This document shows positions 28,401-36,904 of a stretch of DNA of 64,000 bases, in pieces. The notes under the pieces are model-generated. The model worked only from the letters and a program-made list of their open reading frames with translations, ran no database searches and had not been told where the DNA came from. Made by a program: the position numbers and the translations under genes. Position 1 is the stretch's first letter. Every line of letters starts with the position of its first letter. Source of the stretch: Polyangiaceae bacterium (GTDB lineage: Bacteria; Myxococcota_A; Polyangia; Polyangiales; Polyangiaceae); the NCBI GenBank assembly GCA_025353725.1, contig JANXOF010000030.1, positions 37,353 to 101,352 of the forward strand, in the 5' to 3' direction.

Positions 28401-29725
28401 ACATTCACTTCCCCTTGCCGCACCTCGACACCCGTCGTGGCCGTTTTGCCCGCGAGTTGGGTAATGAATTGGTCTTCGCCGCCGACGGAGACGCGGCCGA
28501 GCACGGTCGGCGCTTGCATCTCGAGACGCGACGCGCGCTGGAGGTGCCCGTTCAATTTGTCGGTCGCCGTGAGACCGCGACCATCGAAATCGAGCCAGAG
28601 CTCGCGCTCCAAGCTGAGGTGGTCGGGAGGCGGCTCGGCGTTGCCACGTCGCTTTTCGACAAAACGAAGGGTGTCTCCCACTGCGAGCGGATACGCAGGC
28701 ATCCGCTTCCAGCTCTCGGGCAGCGACGTTTGTTGGGGGTCGATCGCGGCAACACCTTGCACGTCGACGAGACGAAGGTTCGTTCGCGCGTCGAAGACCC
28801 AAACCTCCTCGCCCTCCCGCCAGGGACCGTCGGCGGGCGTCCGGGTGAGCGCGTGAACGGGCCGCTCGCTTCGCGCCGTGAGTTCGACTGTCCACGTTCC
28901 GGGCCTTGCCTGCACCCGCAGCCGCGTATCGCCCTCGACGCGCGTGGGCAAATCGCTGGTAAGTGCCATTGGGATAAACCCGGGCGGTAGCGTCTTTCCC
29001 AAAAGCACTTCGCGGTTACGACCGGCGACATTCATGACGATGCGCGTCGTCAAAAGGACGGGAATATCGTCGGTAATCCGCCTGTGCACGACGAAATCGA
29101 GGCGCTCTCCTTCGTCCGCCGCGACCGTCTTCTGTAACCAGACAGTGCCCTTCGCGTCGCGGTTTGGCGATGTAATGACCTTTCCCCGAAGCGTGAGGTT
29201 TACAAGGGCGGTCTGCGGTGGGATCTGAATCGATTCGGGCAAAGAATCCCACGCGAAGCTCCCGGATAGGATGTGGTCGCCTCGCTCCATTTCGACACTC
29301 GGCGTGCCTTCTCGCGGCGCTACGACGGCACGCTTTTGGTCGACGGCGACATCGAAGGGCCAGCGCTTGTCGTCCCCTGGAAGCGGGACCCATCGGCGGG
29401 CATCGGCGTGCCACACTTGTTTGAACGTTCCTCTTTTTTCGTCGAGAATGAGCTCGATGCGCGCGGGCCACGTGCACTGCGGCGTGCCTCCCGTGACCCC
29501 TTGCAGCATGGGGCAACCCTCGCTCTTTCCGTGCAACGCCCACGACGTCCAAGGCCGTAGCGGCTCGGGAATGAGCTTGGGGTCGAACCTGCCTACCGCA
29601 GCGGTCGTCGTCGTGCCACTTAGGCCGTCGCCTCGTGCGTCGTGCGTCACGAGCAGGAGCGTGAGGATCAGGGCGATGGCCCACCGCGGAAACCGGGCGA
29701 CGATCTCGAGCATGCGATCTGTCAT
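25421..29725 (-). CDS. 1434-residue multi-domain membrane protein of unknown function
   Basis: A signal peptide (residues 1-33) leads a large extracytoplasmic beta-rich region (about 35-490). A cluster of membrane segments follows at about 495-555 and 575-605, a Ser/Pro/Ala linker, and two more helices at about 755-805. A second extracytoplasmic beta-rich domain follows (about 820-1230) and a final set of four to five membrane segments near 1238-1420. The two soluble regions share phrases about reaching and scaling (RLHLYLL, VLLGLDWQVTTRVV), but I could not align them as a repeat. It could be a polysaccharide-related or sensor protein; there is no catalytic motif I can name. Confidence 0.75.
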   Translation of the reverse strand: MTDRMLEIVARFPRWAIALILTLLLVTHDARGDGLSGTTTTAAVGRFDPKLIPEPLRPWTSWALHGKSEGCPMLQGVTGGTPQCTWPARIELILDEKRGTFKQVWHADARRWVPLPGDDKRWPFDVAVDQKRAVVAPREGTPSVEMERGDHILSGSFAWDSLPESIQIPPQTALVNLTLRGKVITSPNRDAKGTVWLQKTVAADEGERLDFVVHRRITDDIPVLLTTRIVMNVAGRNREVLLGKTLPPGFIPMALTSDLPTRVEGDTRLRVQARPGTWTVELTARSERPVHALTRTPADGPWREGEEVWVFDARTNLRLVDVQGVAAIDPQQTSLPESWKRMPAYPLAVGDTLRFVEKRRGNAEPPPDHLSLERELWLDFDGRGLTATDKLNGHLQRASRLEMQAPTVLGRVSVGGEDQFITQLAGKTATTGVEVRQGEVNVNADSRVLAQPSDLPAVGWNHDFHSVSSTLHLPPGFRLLHASGVDDVQATWIKHWTLLELFLALVLAIGVWRLFGAAWGALALLTFTLTFPELGAPRYVVLLVLIVEALFRALDRALTRATSPSEPPPSRGLVVSRKLAFAVRAASAAALVLIAIPFLIHHVRVGLFPALAPGGEDSGEFFGALDATHGAGVSEGGSGTMALKSEAAPQSPEEPTVQGQVSDAKADEATANNPKKSPLPATAPTSASAAGKFANTYSGKNAIDYRQFNAAVYDPSAMVQTGPGRPRWTFTSIHLKWSGPVERDQRLHLYLLSPSTNIALAILRALLVMALVLRLLPVRPRRGRGQGGQAVLTFAATVFLFLASSGVLLRTARAQTVPPKEILEELTTRLLEPPACSPTCASSSRMILEATKSTLRLRVEIEASAYTSVPLPGSAQWSPETIVVDGKPARALLRNAEGRLWLAVDKGFHQVLIEGPLPDRELIQIELPLKPHRTEVQTDGWRVDGLHEDGLVDDNLQLTRTREAGSSDTKLDPSVLAPFVRVERTLLLGLDWQVTTRVVRLSPVGTAIVLEVPLLKGESVTTADVRVAGSKAQINIAPLASEVKWQSVIDKVSPLVLTASKGAGWMELWRLDMSPVWHAEFAGVPVVQAEPTAKLPEWRPWPGETASLTVSRPDGVVGRTLTIDESTYAIRPGLRATDATLVLQIRSSRGAHHTVTLPDSSVLESIMLNGQPSQVQQEGRAVSFPVSPGSQSVSIAWRMPRAMGFFFSAPELDLGAPSVNAKTTITVPEGRWLLALRGPRLGPVVLFWGLLAVVLAVACAVGAMRRTPLRTWEWMLLSVGLSQVSVLAAAVVVLWIHLLAWRESSDLDHRAYNARQLAIAFTTAVTFCVLLAAVHQGLLGHPDMQVSGYESTLSELRWFTDRAEPRLTSPLVVSAPMFIYRFAMLGWALWLALSVVGWLRWGFAAFARGGFWRRKPRIVTTVLPIPAAEEAPPE

Positions 29726-29858
29726 TTCTCTCTACGGACAACGTGCAACATGCAAATCAGTGCGGAATGCTCGCGAGCCTAACAGCCGAGAAGGCTCACG
29801 CGTCACCGATTCCAACGCTTCGCGCGCGTCGACGCGCTCGCCCGACGCGCAACCGCCA

Positions 29859-30548
29859 TTAGTTACGACGCCCGAACGCGAGTACGCGGGTGTCTCGGAA
29901 AGGTACGGATTCTAGGTCGATCGACGTCGGCACCCTGTAGCGTGCCAGCTCGTGCACCGAAGTCGGCACATACGAGCGCCCAGGATCGGCGGTCACCACG
30001 TCGATGCCTCGTTCGGTGAGCGCCACAAGCCACCGTTCAAGGCGTTTGGCTAAAGGGCGCTCGTACCAAAGATCGCCACACACGACGAGGTCGCACGCGA
30101 CAGCACTCGGGTCCATCGCGAGGGCATCGGCAACGTCGCAGGTTACCTCGACATCGTTGGCCTCTGCGTTCGCAACGCATGCGGCCTCGGCGAGCGTGTC
30201 GAGATCGATAGCGTGGACGTGCTTCGCGCCCGACAAGGCGGCGGCTATCGCGACGATGCCGCTACCCGTTCCTACGTCGAGCACGCGCTTGCCGCGCACG
30301 CGCGCAGGCTCGTCGAGAAGAAAGCGCGCAAGTGCCTGTCCGCCGGCCCAGGGAGTGCTCCAAAAAGGAACGTCGGCGCCAGCGTCTGCGAGCCACGTGG
30401 CTGTCGCCCGCCACATGGGCGTTACCTCGCTCGCGACGTAGAGGCGGAGCTCGGGTACGAACGGTACTTCGGCCAACGCCGTGAATTCGCGAATGAAAGC
30501 GATTCGCTCGGCAAGCGAAGCGCAGGTGATTCCCTTCTTACGCGTCAA
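29859..30548 (-). CDS. Protein methyltransferase of the EtfB-KMT / METTL20 type
   Basis: A 229-residue SAM methyltransferase. PFWSTPWAGGQALARFLL precedes motif I (VLDVGTGSGIVAIAAAL), followed by HAIDLDTLAEAA, and VVCGDLWYE in the place of the substrate-facing motif IV (DxxY-like, here GDLWYE). This WAGGQ...GDxxYE pattern is characteristic of the lysine methyltransferases that modify the electron-transfer flavoprotein beta subunit. The target here is inferred only from family resemblance. The start codon is TTG at 30548, with a GAGG-like sequence upstream. It lies 24 bp after the lipoprotein gene. Confidence 0.82.
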   Translation of the reverse strand: MTRKKGITCASLAERIAFIREFTALAEVPFVPELRLYVASEVTPMWRATATWLADAGADVPFWSTPWAGGQALARFLLDEPARVRGKRVLDVGTGSGIVAIAAALSGAKHVHAIDLDTLAEAACVANAEANDVEVTCDVADALAMDPSAVACDLVVCGDLWYERPLAKRLERWLVALTERGIDVVTADPGRSYVPTSVHELARYRVPTSIDLESVPFRDTRVLAFGRRN

Positions 30549-30572
30549 GTTGCCTCGTCCGCCGGGACTGAA

Positions 30573-31787
30573 CTACTTTGCAAGACGCATGATCCTGCCG
30601 GTTTGCCCGTCGCCGCGATTTGCCCACAAAAGGCTTGATGCGTCGGTAACGACAGCAAACGGGTTGGCCTGGAATGACGCGACCGCGGTTGGAATGGCGC
30701 AACCCGCCAAAGGGCAACGGAGGATTCTACCGCCGGTCACAGCTGGGTTGGAGAAGTAGACATCGCTTCCGTCGATGGCGAATCGCTCGGTCGGCGTTGT
30801 CGACTCGAAAAGCCTCCGCACAACGCCGCCGTCGCGTGCCGTCGCCCGTATCCCGGACCCGCGAAGTGCGAAAAACACTTCCGCACCTTGAATGGCAATT
30901 TGTGCGACGGAGTCTTGCGCGACGAGTGTTCTTGCCGGACCTGTGCCGAATATGGCCCGAAGGTTACCGGGGCTTTGAAGAATCGTAGACCAGTAGGTCG
31001 CGTCGCCCTCGGCGGCGATGAACCCCGGGAAGCTCTCCCTGGCTTCAGCGAAGGCGAGCCCGCCCGCGCACGGCAGGGTGCAGCGTCCAATCCTGCCATT
31101 AAAAATGTGTTCAGAGACCAGTAAAACATTTCCGACGATCGCGATGAATTCGGGGCTGTCCACCGTGGCGATGACAGGCTCCGGCCCAGCGTTCCCGCAG
31201 CCTGATATTGGGCATTTGAAGACGCCACCCGCTGGAACTTTAATTGAAAAGTAGATGTCGTTTCCGTTTCGAACAAGGCCGTCACCTAGAGGTGCCTCAG
31301 GCGAGCCCGCGTAAATCGTCGTGGCTAGTCCGCCGCGTAGGGGCGCGCGCCGAACGGAGCTGGCACCTCGGTTGGTCCAATAGACGTAGGCGTCGTCAAC
31401 CGCGATCTCCCGCGGCTCGCCGGGTTCGTCGGCGATGACGAGAGGATCGCATTTCCCCGCGCTGCACAAGCCTCCCAAGCAGTCGTGACCGCAGGCGCCG
31501 CAATTGAACGGATCGCTTCTCGTCTCGTTGCAAGGGTGTCGAATGGCTGCGTCGTCGCCGCTTGAATCCGCGTCTCGGTTGAGATTTGCGTCTCGGTCCG
31601 CCGCGACTGCGTCCCGCGCCTCACCGTCTTCGAGCGAAGCTTCTTCTACCGACCCCTCCGCGCTGGTCGGTTGGCCCTTCGTCGGCGCCAGATCCCCGAC
31701 CTCGTTTCCGAGTAGAGCATTGCATCCAAGCCAGCCTCCCGCGAGCATGCTCGCCAAGGCGCAACCTCCTAGGTAAGTACGACGCAT
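30573..31787 (-). CDS. Lipoprotein with Cys-rich linker and propeller-like repeats
   Basis: A 404-residue protein with lipobox GGWLGC, then an Asp/Glu/Ala-rich linker (about residues 30-85). A Cys-rich element follows (NETRSDPFNCGACGHDCLGG, about 88-107), common in myxobacterial surface proteins. Repeated blades then carry the phrases DDAYVYWTNRG, NGNDIYFSIKVPAGG, GDATYWSTI, GAEVFFALRG, GSDVYFSNP and SSLLWANRGDG, which look like a six-bladed beta propeller of the DUF5050 kind. The role is probably ligand or surface binding. It is upstream of the EtfB-type methyltransferase gene on the same strand. Confidence 0.82.
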   Translation of the reverse strand: MRRTYLGGCALASMLAGGWLGCNALLGNEVGDLAPTKGQPTSAEGSVEEASLEDGEARDAVAADRDANLNRDADSSGDDAAIRHPCNETRSDPFNCGACGHDCLGGLCSAGKCDPLVIADEPGEPREIAVDDAYVYWTNRGASSVRRAPLRGGLATTIYAGSPEAPLGDGLVRNGNDIYFSIKVPAGGVFKCPISGCGNAGPEPVIATVDSPEFIAIVGNVLLVSEHIFNGRIGRCTLPCAGGLAFAEARESFPGFIAAEGDATYWSTILQSPGNLRAIFGTGPARTLVAQDSVAQIAIQGAEVFFALRGSGIRATARDGGVVRRLFESTTPTERFAIDGSDVYFSNPAVTGGRILRCPLAGCAIPTAVASFQANPFAVVTDASSLLWANRGDGQTGRIMRLAK

Positions 31788-31858
31788 CGACCGAGACTAC
31801 AGCAACCGAAGGACGCCGGGGGGGGGCGCGCGCAACACTTGAATTCGGGGTCGATGCG

Positions 31859-32725
31859 CTATTGGCTTCGCACGATCCACGTAATGACAGCGACGAGCAT
31901 GGAGGATACCACGACCACGGGAGTCACGACCGCACGCCCGCGAGCGGTTAGTCGGCTGGAAATGCGACGATTCTTGAAGGCGACCATCACGAACGTTGGA
32001 ATTGCCGCGAGTACGTGTACACCCGCTACCGCGCCGACGATGAGGCCCAAAGGCTTACCGTCGTCCGTGCGGGTGAGCATGACGACCATCAAGATCACGC
32101 AGGTCGTGACGTTTACGACCAGACCGAGTAGCGACAGACGCAAGAGGAGGACAAACCCGATCGTGAAAAGACCCGTCGCCGCAATCATTGAGGGCACGAA
32201 AGGGTCCATCCGCGCGAGCGAACCCGAAAAGCCCACAGCCCCTAAAAAGGCAAACGTTTGCGCATCGGCGAGCGCGAGCACCATGAGTAGGAGAAGAGAA
32301 CCTTTTAGCGCGGGGGGCACGGCGGGTCCGAGGCGGGACGCCTCGCGCAGGCCGACGCGCCCCATCGCGAGCAATGCAACGCCGCACCCCACAACGAGGC
32401 AAGCACCGCGGCCTGTCTCTCTCGTAGAGCCAAGAAAGCACATCATCAGGCCGACTCCGAGGTTGGACCACTCGACGGCGCGAGCGAAAAGCTGAGCGGG
32501 GAGAGTCACGATGCAGGCTGCGACGCAGGCCGCCAGCAAGGCGACGGGTGGTCCCATGAGAAACCACTCGTAGCTCTCGCCTCCTAAAGGCGTTAGCGCG
32601 AACAATCCGCAGGTGACGGCCAACGCGGCGCTCGAGATAAGCGTGAACTTGCGAAACGCGGATACCTCCCGAAGAGCAAAGAGCGTCCGAGGCACTGCCG
32701 AAAAGGACCGAGGGTTATCTCTCAC
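31859..32725 (-). CDS. Polytopic membrane protein of unknown function
   Basis: A 288-residue protein with eight or nine hydrophobic segments and few charged residues outside the loops. No recognised motif. It starts with GTG at 32725, which overlaps the stop of the upstream zinc-ribbon gene (GTGA), so the two are translationally coupled. Nine consecutive G residues lie in the short gap on its 3' side, near 31818-31826. Confidence 0.75.
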   Translation of the reverse strand: MRDNPRSFSAVPRTLFALREVSAFRKFTLISSAALAVTCGLFALTPLGGESYEWFLMGPPVALLAACVAACIVTLPAQLFARAVEWSNLGVGLMMCFLGSTRETGRGACLVVGCGVALLAMGRVGLREASRLGPAVPPALKGSLLLLMVLALADAQTFAFLGAVGFSGSLARMDPFVPSMIAATGLFTIGFVLLLRLSLLGLVVNVTTCVILMVVMLTRTDDGKPLGLIVGAVAGVHVLAAIPTFVMVAFKNRRISSRLTARGRAVVTPVVVVSSMLVAVITWIVRSQ

Positions 32726-33027
32726 CGAAACGGACCCTCATGTGCGCCGGTGGCGTCGAGCAGCCGCACGCCACGACTTGGATCTTCGACAAGTCCTTCA
32801 ATGTCTCGCGCCCACATTTCGGAATAGCCGCAAGCTGCGCAGACATAGAGGTCCACGACGCCTTTAGGCTCGCGTCGCGGCACCCGAAAAAAACTTCCCG
32901 CACCGTCTGTTTGGTGCGCGACTACCGCGACCGGCTGTCCGGCGAGCGTGTCGTCCACCAAGCGAAATGGCTCGATCAGCCAAATCTTGCGCGCCGAGCA
33001 CTTGGGACAAACGTGAGCCTTCTTCAT
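32722..33027 (-). CDS. Small zinc-ribbon protein
   Basis: A 101-residue protein with two CxxC knuckles, HVCPKCSARK at the N-terminus and YVCAACGYSE near residue 65, which together make a four-Cys zinc ribbon split by a beta-rich insert. An acidic tail follows (DIEGLVEDPSRGVRLLDATG). The family is common in Deltaproteobacteria without assigned function. It is the first gene of a two-gene coupled unit with the membrane protein downstream. Confidence 0.8.
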   Translation of the reverse strand: MKKAHVCPKCSARKIWLIEPFRLVDDTLAGQPVAVVAHQTDGAGSFFRVPRREPKGVVDLYVCAACGYSEMWARDIEGLVEDPSRGVRLLDATGAHEGPFR

Positions 33028-33093
33028 GGGTTTGAGGACGCTACACCAGAGAAGTCTCGATTACGCGATACGACGAGCGACACGCGCGAGGCG

Positions 33094-33999
33094 TTACTTC
33101 GCGACGGGGTGACCGTCGACCCAGCGGTAGAAACCTTCGCCTGCTTTCTTGCCGAGCCTTCCTGCTCGAACCATCGACCGCAAGAGCGGCGGCGGGCGAA
33201 ACTGAGGCCCAATCTCTTTCGTGAGGTGGTCTAAGATCGCCAATCGAACGTCGAGGCCTACGAGATCCGTAAGTTTCAACGGCCCCATGGGGTGGCGGTA
33301 TCCGAGCTCCATGCCGCGATCGATGTCTTCCGCACTCGCGACGCCGGTTTCAAGCATTCGCATCGCCTCGACTCCGAGGATCACGCCGAGGCGGCTCGTC
33401 GCAAAGCCTGGTACGTCGCGCACGACGATGGGCGTTTTCCCGAGTCCTCGCGCGAATTCCACGGCGCGCACGACGCTCGCGTCGCTGGTCTCGAGCCCGC
33501 GTACGACCTCGACGAGATCCATGACGGGAGCTGGGTTAAAGAAGTGAAGGCCCACCGTGCGCTCGGGGATCCCCAAGCGCGTCCCGAGCTCAGTCACGGA
33601 GAGCGACGACGTGTTCGTTCCGACGAGAGCATGGGGGCTTAGCGCGTCGAGCAGCGGCGTGAGCACCGCGAGCTTTAAGTGCATGTCTTCCGGAATGGCT
33701 TCGATGAGAATGTCTGTTCCGGAGCACGCGTCGCGCGCGACCAAGGCCGCGGAGAGGCGATTCATTGCCTGGTGCCTTTGCTCGCCGTTAATAGCCCCCT
33801 TGGAAAGCAGTTTCTCGAGCTGAACACCGATAGCTTTTACCGCGGCAACGGCTTGGCCCTCGATCACGTCGAAAAGGCGCGTTGTGTGTCCGCGTTGAGC
33901 GGCGACTTGCGCGATGCCTTGGCCCATGGTCCCGGCGCCGAGCACCGTGACATGCAACGACATTGCAAAAGGGTTCGGTTTCAGCGTCTCCGTGCTCAT
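33094..33999 (-). CDS. 3-hydroxybutyryl-CoA / 3-hydroxyacyl-CoA dehydrogenase
   Basis: A 301-residue NAD-dependent dehydrogenase. The N-terminal dinucleotide fold begins VTVLGAGTMGQGIAQ. The family signature LVGTNTSSLSVTELG, then GLHFFNPAPVMDLVEVV with the catalytic His, is near residues 140-165. The C-terminal helical domain has DVPGFATSRLG and FYRWVDGHPVAK at the end. It oxidises 3-hydroxyacyl-CoA to 3-ketoacyl-CoA. Both the ATG at 33999 and the one at 33963 (MSLHVTVLGAG) are possible; the later one gives the usual length of 289. Confidence 0.95.
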   Translation of the reverse strand: MSTETLKPNPFAMSLHVTVLGAGTMGQGIAQVAAQRGHTTRLFDVIEGQAVAAVKAIGVQLEKLLSKGAINGEQRHQAMNRLSAALVARDACSGTDILIEAIPEDMHLKLAVLTPLLDALSPHALVGTNTSSLSVTELGTRLGIPERTVGLHFFNPAPVMDLVEVVRGLETSDASVVRAVEFARGLGKTPIVVRDVPGFATSRLGVILGVEAMRMLETGVASAEDIDRGMELGYRHPMGPLKLTDLVGLDVRLAILDHLTKEIGPQFRPPPLLRSMVRAGRLGKKAGEGFYRWVDGHPVAK

Positions 34000-34055
34000 T
34001 CGTCTGCGATCCCTTAGGTTGTGAGTTCCGGCCGGTGAGCATAGTCTGAAAGGCA

Positions 34056-35495
34056 GTGGCGCGGATTCTCCTGGTTGACGACAGCGCGAGCGCCCGGGCT
34101 CTACTTGGAGTTCGTTTGCGCGATACGGGTTACGAGGTCGACGAGGTCGCCGACGCCGCCGATGCCGCAGCGATGGCTCTCGCGTCCCCACCCGACGCGG
34201 TGGTCACGGACTTGTGGATGCCCGGAATCTCTGGTCTTCAGCTCTGTCGACTGCTTCGTGGCGAGCCCGCGACCGCGCACGTGCCTATCGTGCTGCTGAC
34301 CGCTTCGGACGACCGCCGATCGCGTTTTTGGGCGCGCCACGCGGGAGCTACCGCGTACGTCACGAAGACCGAAATCGATCGTTTGAGCGACGTATTGGGC
34401 GACCTTACGTCCTCGCCGATGACCCGACCTCCGCCAGCCTTGCATCCGCACATTCAAACCCGCGGCACCGTGCAAGAGCGTCTGTCGCAGCTGCTCGACG
34501 TCTCGCTGTTCGAGTCGACCATCGCGGGTGAAGTGCGCGCGCTCTCACAAAAAGCCGAAGAACTCGAACAGCTTTTCGAGGGCCTATGCGCCCTCGCGTC
34601 GGATGTCGCGGGCTACCGATGGCTCGCTCTGACGACCGACATCGCGCCGGCTCCACATGTAAGGTACAAGACTCGCCTCTTTATCCACACGCACCCCGAC
34701 CTGAAGGAGGCCGCCGAGCGCGAAGCGCGTGATGCCTTGGGCGTTGTGCCCCCACCGGAGCGCCGAAAGCCCGATGAAGGCGATGCGTTCTTTCTCACTG
34801 ACAAGCGCGCCGTCGAGGCTGAGTGGTCCACACCGCCGATTCTTGCGCCCGTTCGCTTCGGTACGACAGAAATCGGCCAACTCGCGCTTGCGCCTAGTCG
34901 GCGCGGCGCTTCGTACGACGACCGTCGCCTTGTCGCCATGATGGCGAACGAACTCGGCGGTCCTCTGCGCATGGCTGCGCTCGTCGCGGAGGCGCGTCGC
35001 TTGGCGTCGACGGACACGCTAACGGGGCTTCTCAACCGCCGCGCGTTTGTCGAGCGTATAGAAAGAGCCCGCGCCGCGAGCGATAAGCAACTCTTCCCGA
35101 TGAGCACGCTTTTGCTCGATGTCGATCACTTCAAAAAAGTGAATGACACCCTCGGGCACGACGCGGGGGATGCTGTGCTTCAGGGCGTCGCGCGGGTGCT
35201 CCTCGCGATGGCTCGGAAGAGCGATTTCGTGGCTCGCTGGGGTGGCGAAGAGTTTGTCGTATGCCTGACGTCAACGGCCGAGGCAGGCGCGCGCATCGCG
35301 GCCGAGCGCGTGCGCCGAGCCATTGCCGACGCCCGATATGCGCTCCCGAATGGCGAAGAGCATCGCGCGACGGCGTCTGTCGGTCTCGCGAGTGCCGACA
35401 GTGCCGACTGGAACATTCAAGACCTCATCGCGCGCTCGGACAAGGCCATGTATTCCGCGAAACACCGCGGCAGAAATCGCGTCGAAACGGCGTAG
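34056..35495 (+). CDS. Response regulator with GGDEF domain (diguanylate cyclase)
   Basis: A 479-residue protein in the order REC, GAF-like region, GGDEF. The receiver (residues 1-120) has VDDSASAR and the phosphoacceptor Asp in DAVVTDLWMP; the T/K positions are in LLTASD and VTKTE. The central 150-300 segment is a GAF-like sensor. GGDEF begins near 315 (LASTDTLTGLLNRRAFVERI), with LLLDVDHFKKVND and the active loop RWGGEEF at about 395. The RKSD inhibitory site lies five residues before it. It therefore makes c-di-GMP from GTP with phosphorylation and product inhibition. The start is GTG at 34056. It is divergent from the dehydrogenase gene. Confidence 0.95.
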   Translation: MARILLVDDSASARALLGVRLRDTGYEVDEVADAADAAAMALASPPDAVVTDLWMPGISGLQLCRLLRGEPATAHVPIVLLTASDDRRSRFWARHAGATAYVTKTEIDRLSDVLGDLTSSPMTRPPPALHPHIQTRGTVQERLSQLLDVSLFESTIAGEVRALSQKAEELEQLFEGLCALASDVAGYRWLALTTDIAPAPHVRYKTRLFIHTHPDLKEAAEREARDALGVVPPPERRKPDEGDAFFLTDKRAVEAEWSTPPILAPVRFGTTEIGQLALAPSRRGASYDDRRLVAMMANELGGPLRMAALVAEARRLASTDTLTGLLNRRAFVERIERARAASDKQLFPMSTLLLDVDHFKKVNDTLGHDAGDAVLQGVARVLLAMARKSDFVARWGGEEFVVCLTSTAEAGARIAAERVRRAIADARYALPNGEEHRATASVGLASADSADWNIQDLIARSDKAMYSAKHRGRNRVETA

Positions 35496-35506
35496 TTCGA
35501 TGGGCG

Positions 35507-35914
35507 TCAGACGTCGAACCAGATCTCTCCGTTCGCTCCGTCCATCGTCAATGTCGCGCCTTTGGCTAAAACGATATCCGTCTCCGGGTCGTCTTTCGTG
35601 GAGTCGCGCCACACGGTCAGGTTGTCTTTCGCGTAGTCGACGCGCATCGGCGGGCAGCTCGAGATGCACGGTTTTCCGAGACTGCGCGCGACAATCGCGG
35701 CGTCTCCCGTAATCCCGCCGCGCGTCGTGATGATGCCCGCCGCGGCGCGCATTCCTGGCACGTCCTCCGCCGTCGCGTCCGTCCGCACGAAGATTACCGA
35801 GGTCCCGTTGGCCGCGAGCGCCACGACGTCCTCGGAGCGAAACGCAAGGACTCCGGTGGCGATGCCCGGGCTTGCGCCGGTACCTTTGGCAAGCAGTCGT
35901 CGTTCGGCGCTCAT
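35507..35914 (-). CDS. Stand-alone PEP-utilising swivelling domain, His replaced
   Basis: A 135-residue protein that is entirely one phosphohistidine (swivelling) domain of the PEP-utilising family: LAKGTGASPGIATGVLAFRS, IITTRGGITGDAAIVARSLG and KPCISSC. In pyruvate phosphate dikinase and relatives the corresponding loop is TRGGxTSHAA with the phosphorylated His. Here the position is Asp (ITGDAA), so the normal phosphotransfer cannot occur. The domain may bind or regulate a partner instead. The gene overlaps the upstream zinc-ribbon membrane protein by 4 bp. Confidence 0.75.
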   Translation of the reverse strand: MSAERRLLAKGTGASPGIATGVLAFRSEDVVALAANGTSVIFVRTDATAEDVPGMRAAAGIITTRGGITGDAAIVARSLGKPCISSCPPMRVDYAKDNLTVWRDSTKDDPETDIVLAKGATLTMDGANGEIWFDV

Positions 35915-36756
35915 GCTCGTTCCTCCTGGTTTGGGTCGCCTTCAGCGGCTTCGGAAGTCCGAAGAGCGAGCAGCGACGCGCCGCACTTGCAGGTTTCCGG
36001 TACCGACTTCTTGTCGTAAATCCGCTCGCATCGCGTGCACACGCGCGCTTCGGGCTCGTACGAGATAATCTTCTGCGTGAGGGCGTCGCGCTTGCCGACT
36101 ACTTGAAGTGGTTCAAGATCGAGCTTTTCGCCCGCGTGAGGGTTCGCGCGCGGCATTTGGTCGAGCACGTCTTTGTCGATGTCGACCACGCCCGGAACGC
36201 GATCGAGCGCCTCGCGCAGGATCCATCCGACCGCTTCCGCGTGCGACTTCACGGGCACCCGAAAGGTCCACGCCTGGCCCGTTTCGTCATCGCCTTCGAC
36301 GAGCAGAGCAAGGGCTGCGGCCTCCCACGCTATCTTTGAGACGCCCGACCACGCCATTCGACGAATCTCACCGCGCTCCATGGCGATGCCCGGAGCACCT
36401 ACCCTCAGCGGCGTTTCGCTGCTTGTGCCGATCCAAATCCCGAGGCCGGTCAGGGCGGCACCCGCCGCGAGGATGTAGGAGGGAACAGCTTCGACGCGGA
36501 AGAAGCTTTGTGGGGAGGCGTCGCTCGCGGCGGCCGCAACCTCCGCCGCCTTTTTGAACGATTCGCCGTAAACATAGGACCACGCGCCCGCTCCCATGAC
36601 TGCGGCGCCGAGGCCAGAAACGGTGGTGACCAGCCATGAGCTGTACGGGCTTTGCGCGACGAAGCGTCGTTCATAGCGTCGGGACGTGCGTCGCGACTTG
36701 CGGGCACTGGTCTCTTTTTTCGACGATAGCGTCGGCTCGGTTTGGGGGTCGCTCAT
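35911..36756 (-). CDS. Membrane protein with C-terminal zinc ribbon
   Basis: A 281-residue protein. A basic cytoplasmic N-terminus (SARKSRRTSRRYERR) is followed by two membrane helices (about 45-65 and 90-110), a soluble region (about 120-240) and a C-terminal zinc ribbon with CTRCERIYD and CKCGASLLAL. Four Cys are in C-x2-C and C-x-C spacing. Cytoplasmic zinc-ribbon plus two helices suggests a membrane-attached scaffold, but no family was recognised. It is coupled (ATGA) to the swivelling-domain gene. Confidence 0.7.
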   Translation of the reverse strand: MSDPQTEPTLSSKKETSARKSRRTSRRYERRFVAQSPYSSWLVTTVSGLGAAVMGAGAWSYVYGESFKKAAEVAAAASDASPQSFFRVEAVPSYILAAGAALTGLGIWIGTSSETPLRVGAPGIAMERGEIRRMAWSGVSKIAWEAAALALLVEGDDETGQAWTFRVPVKSHAEAVGWILREALDRVPGVVDIDKDVLDQMPRANPHAGEKLDLEPLQVVGKRDALTQKIISYEPEARVCTRCERIYDKKSVPETCKCGASLLALRTSEAAEGDPNQEERA

Positions 36757-36904
36757 GGTTTGTTCTCGAGCGTAGGGCGCTCTTCACCCTCTCTTCTATC
36801 GCGAAAAAGCCTGCGCGTCTTTGCGCAGTTACGCGCCGGTCGCGCATGAGCCCTACCGATTGGAACGAGCGCGTCTCCACCGAAGCGACGAGCCGTGACC
36901 ACCG

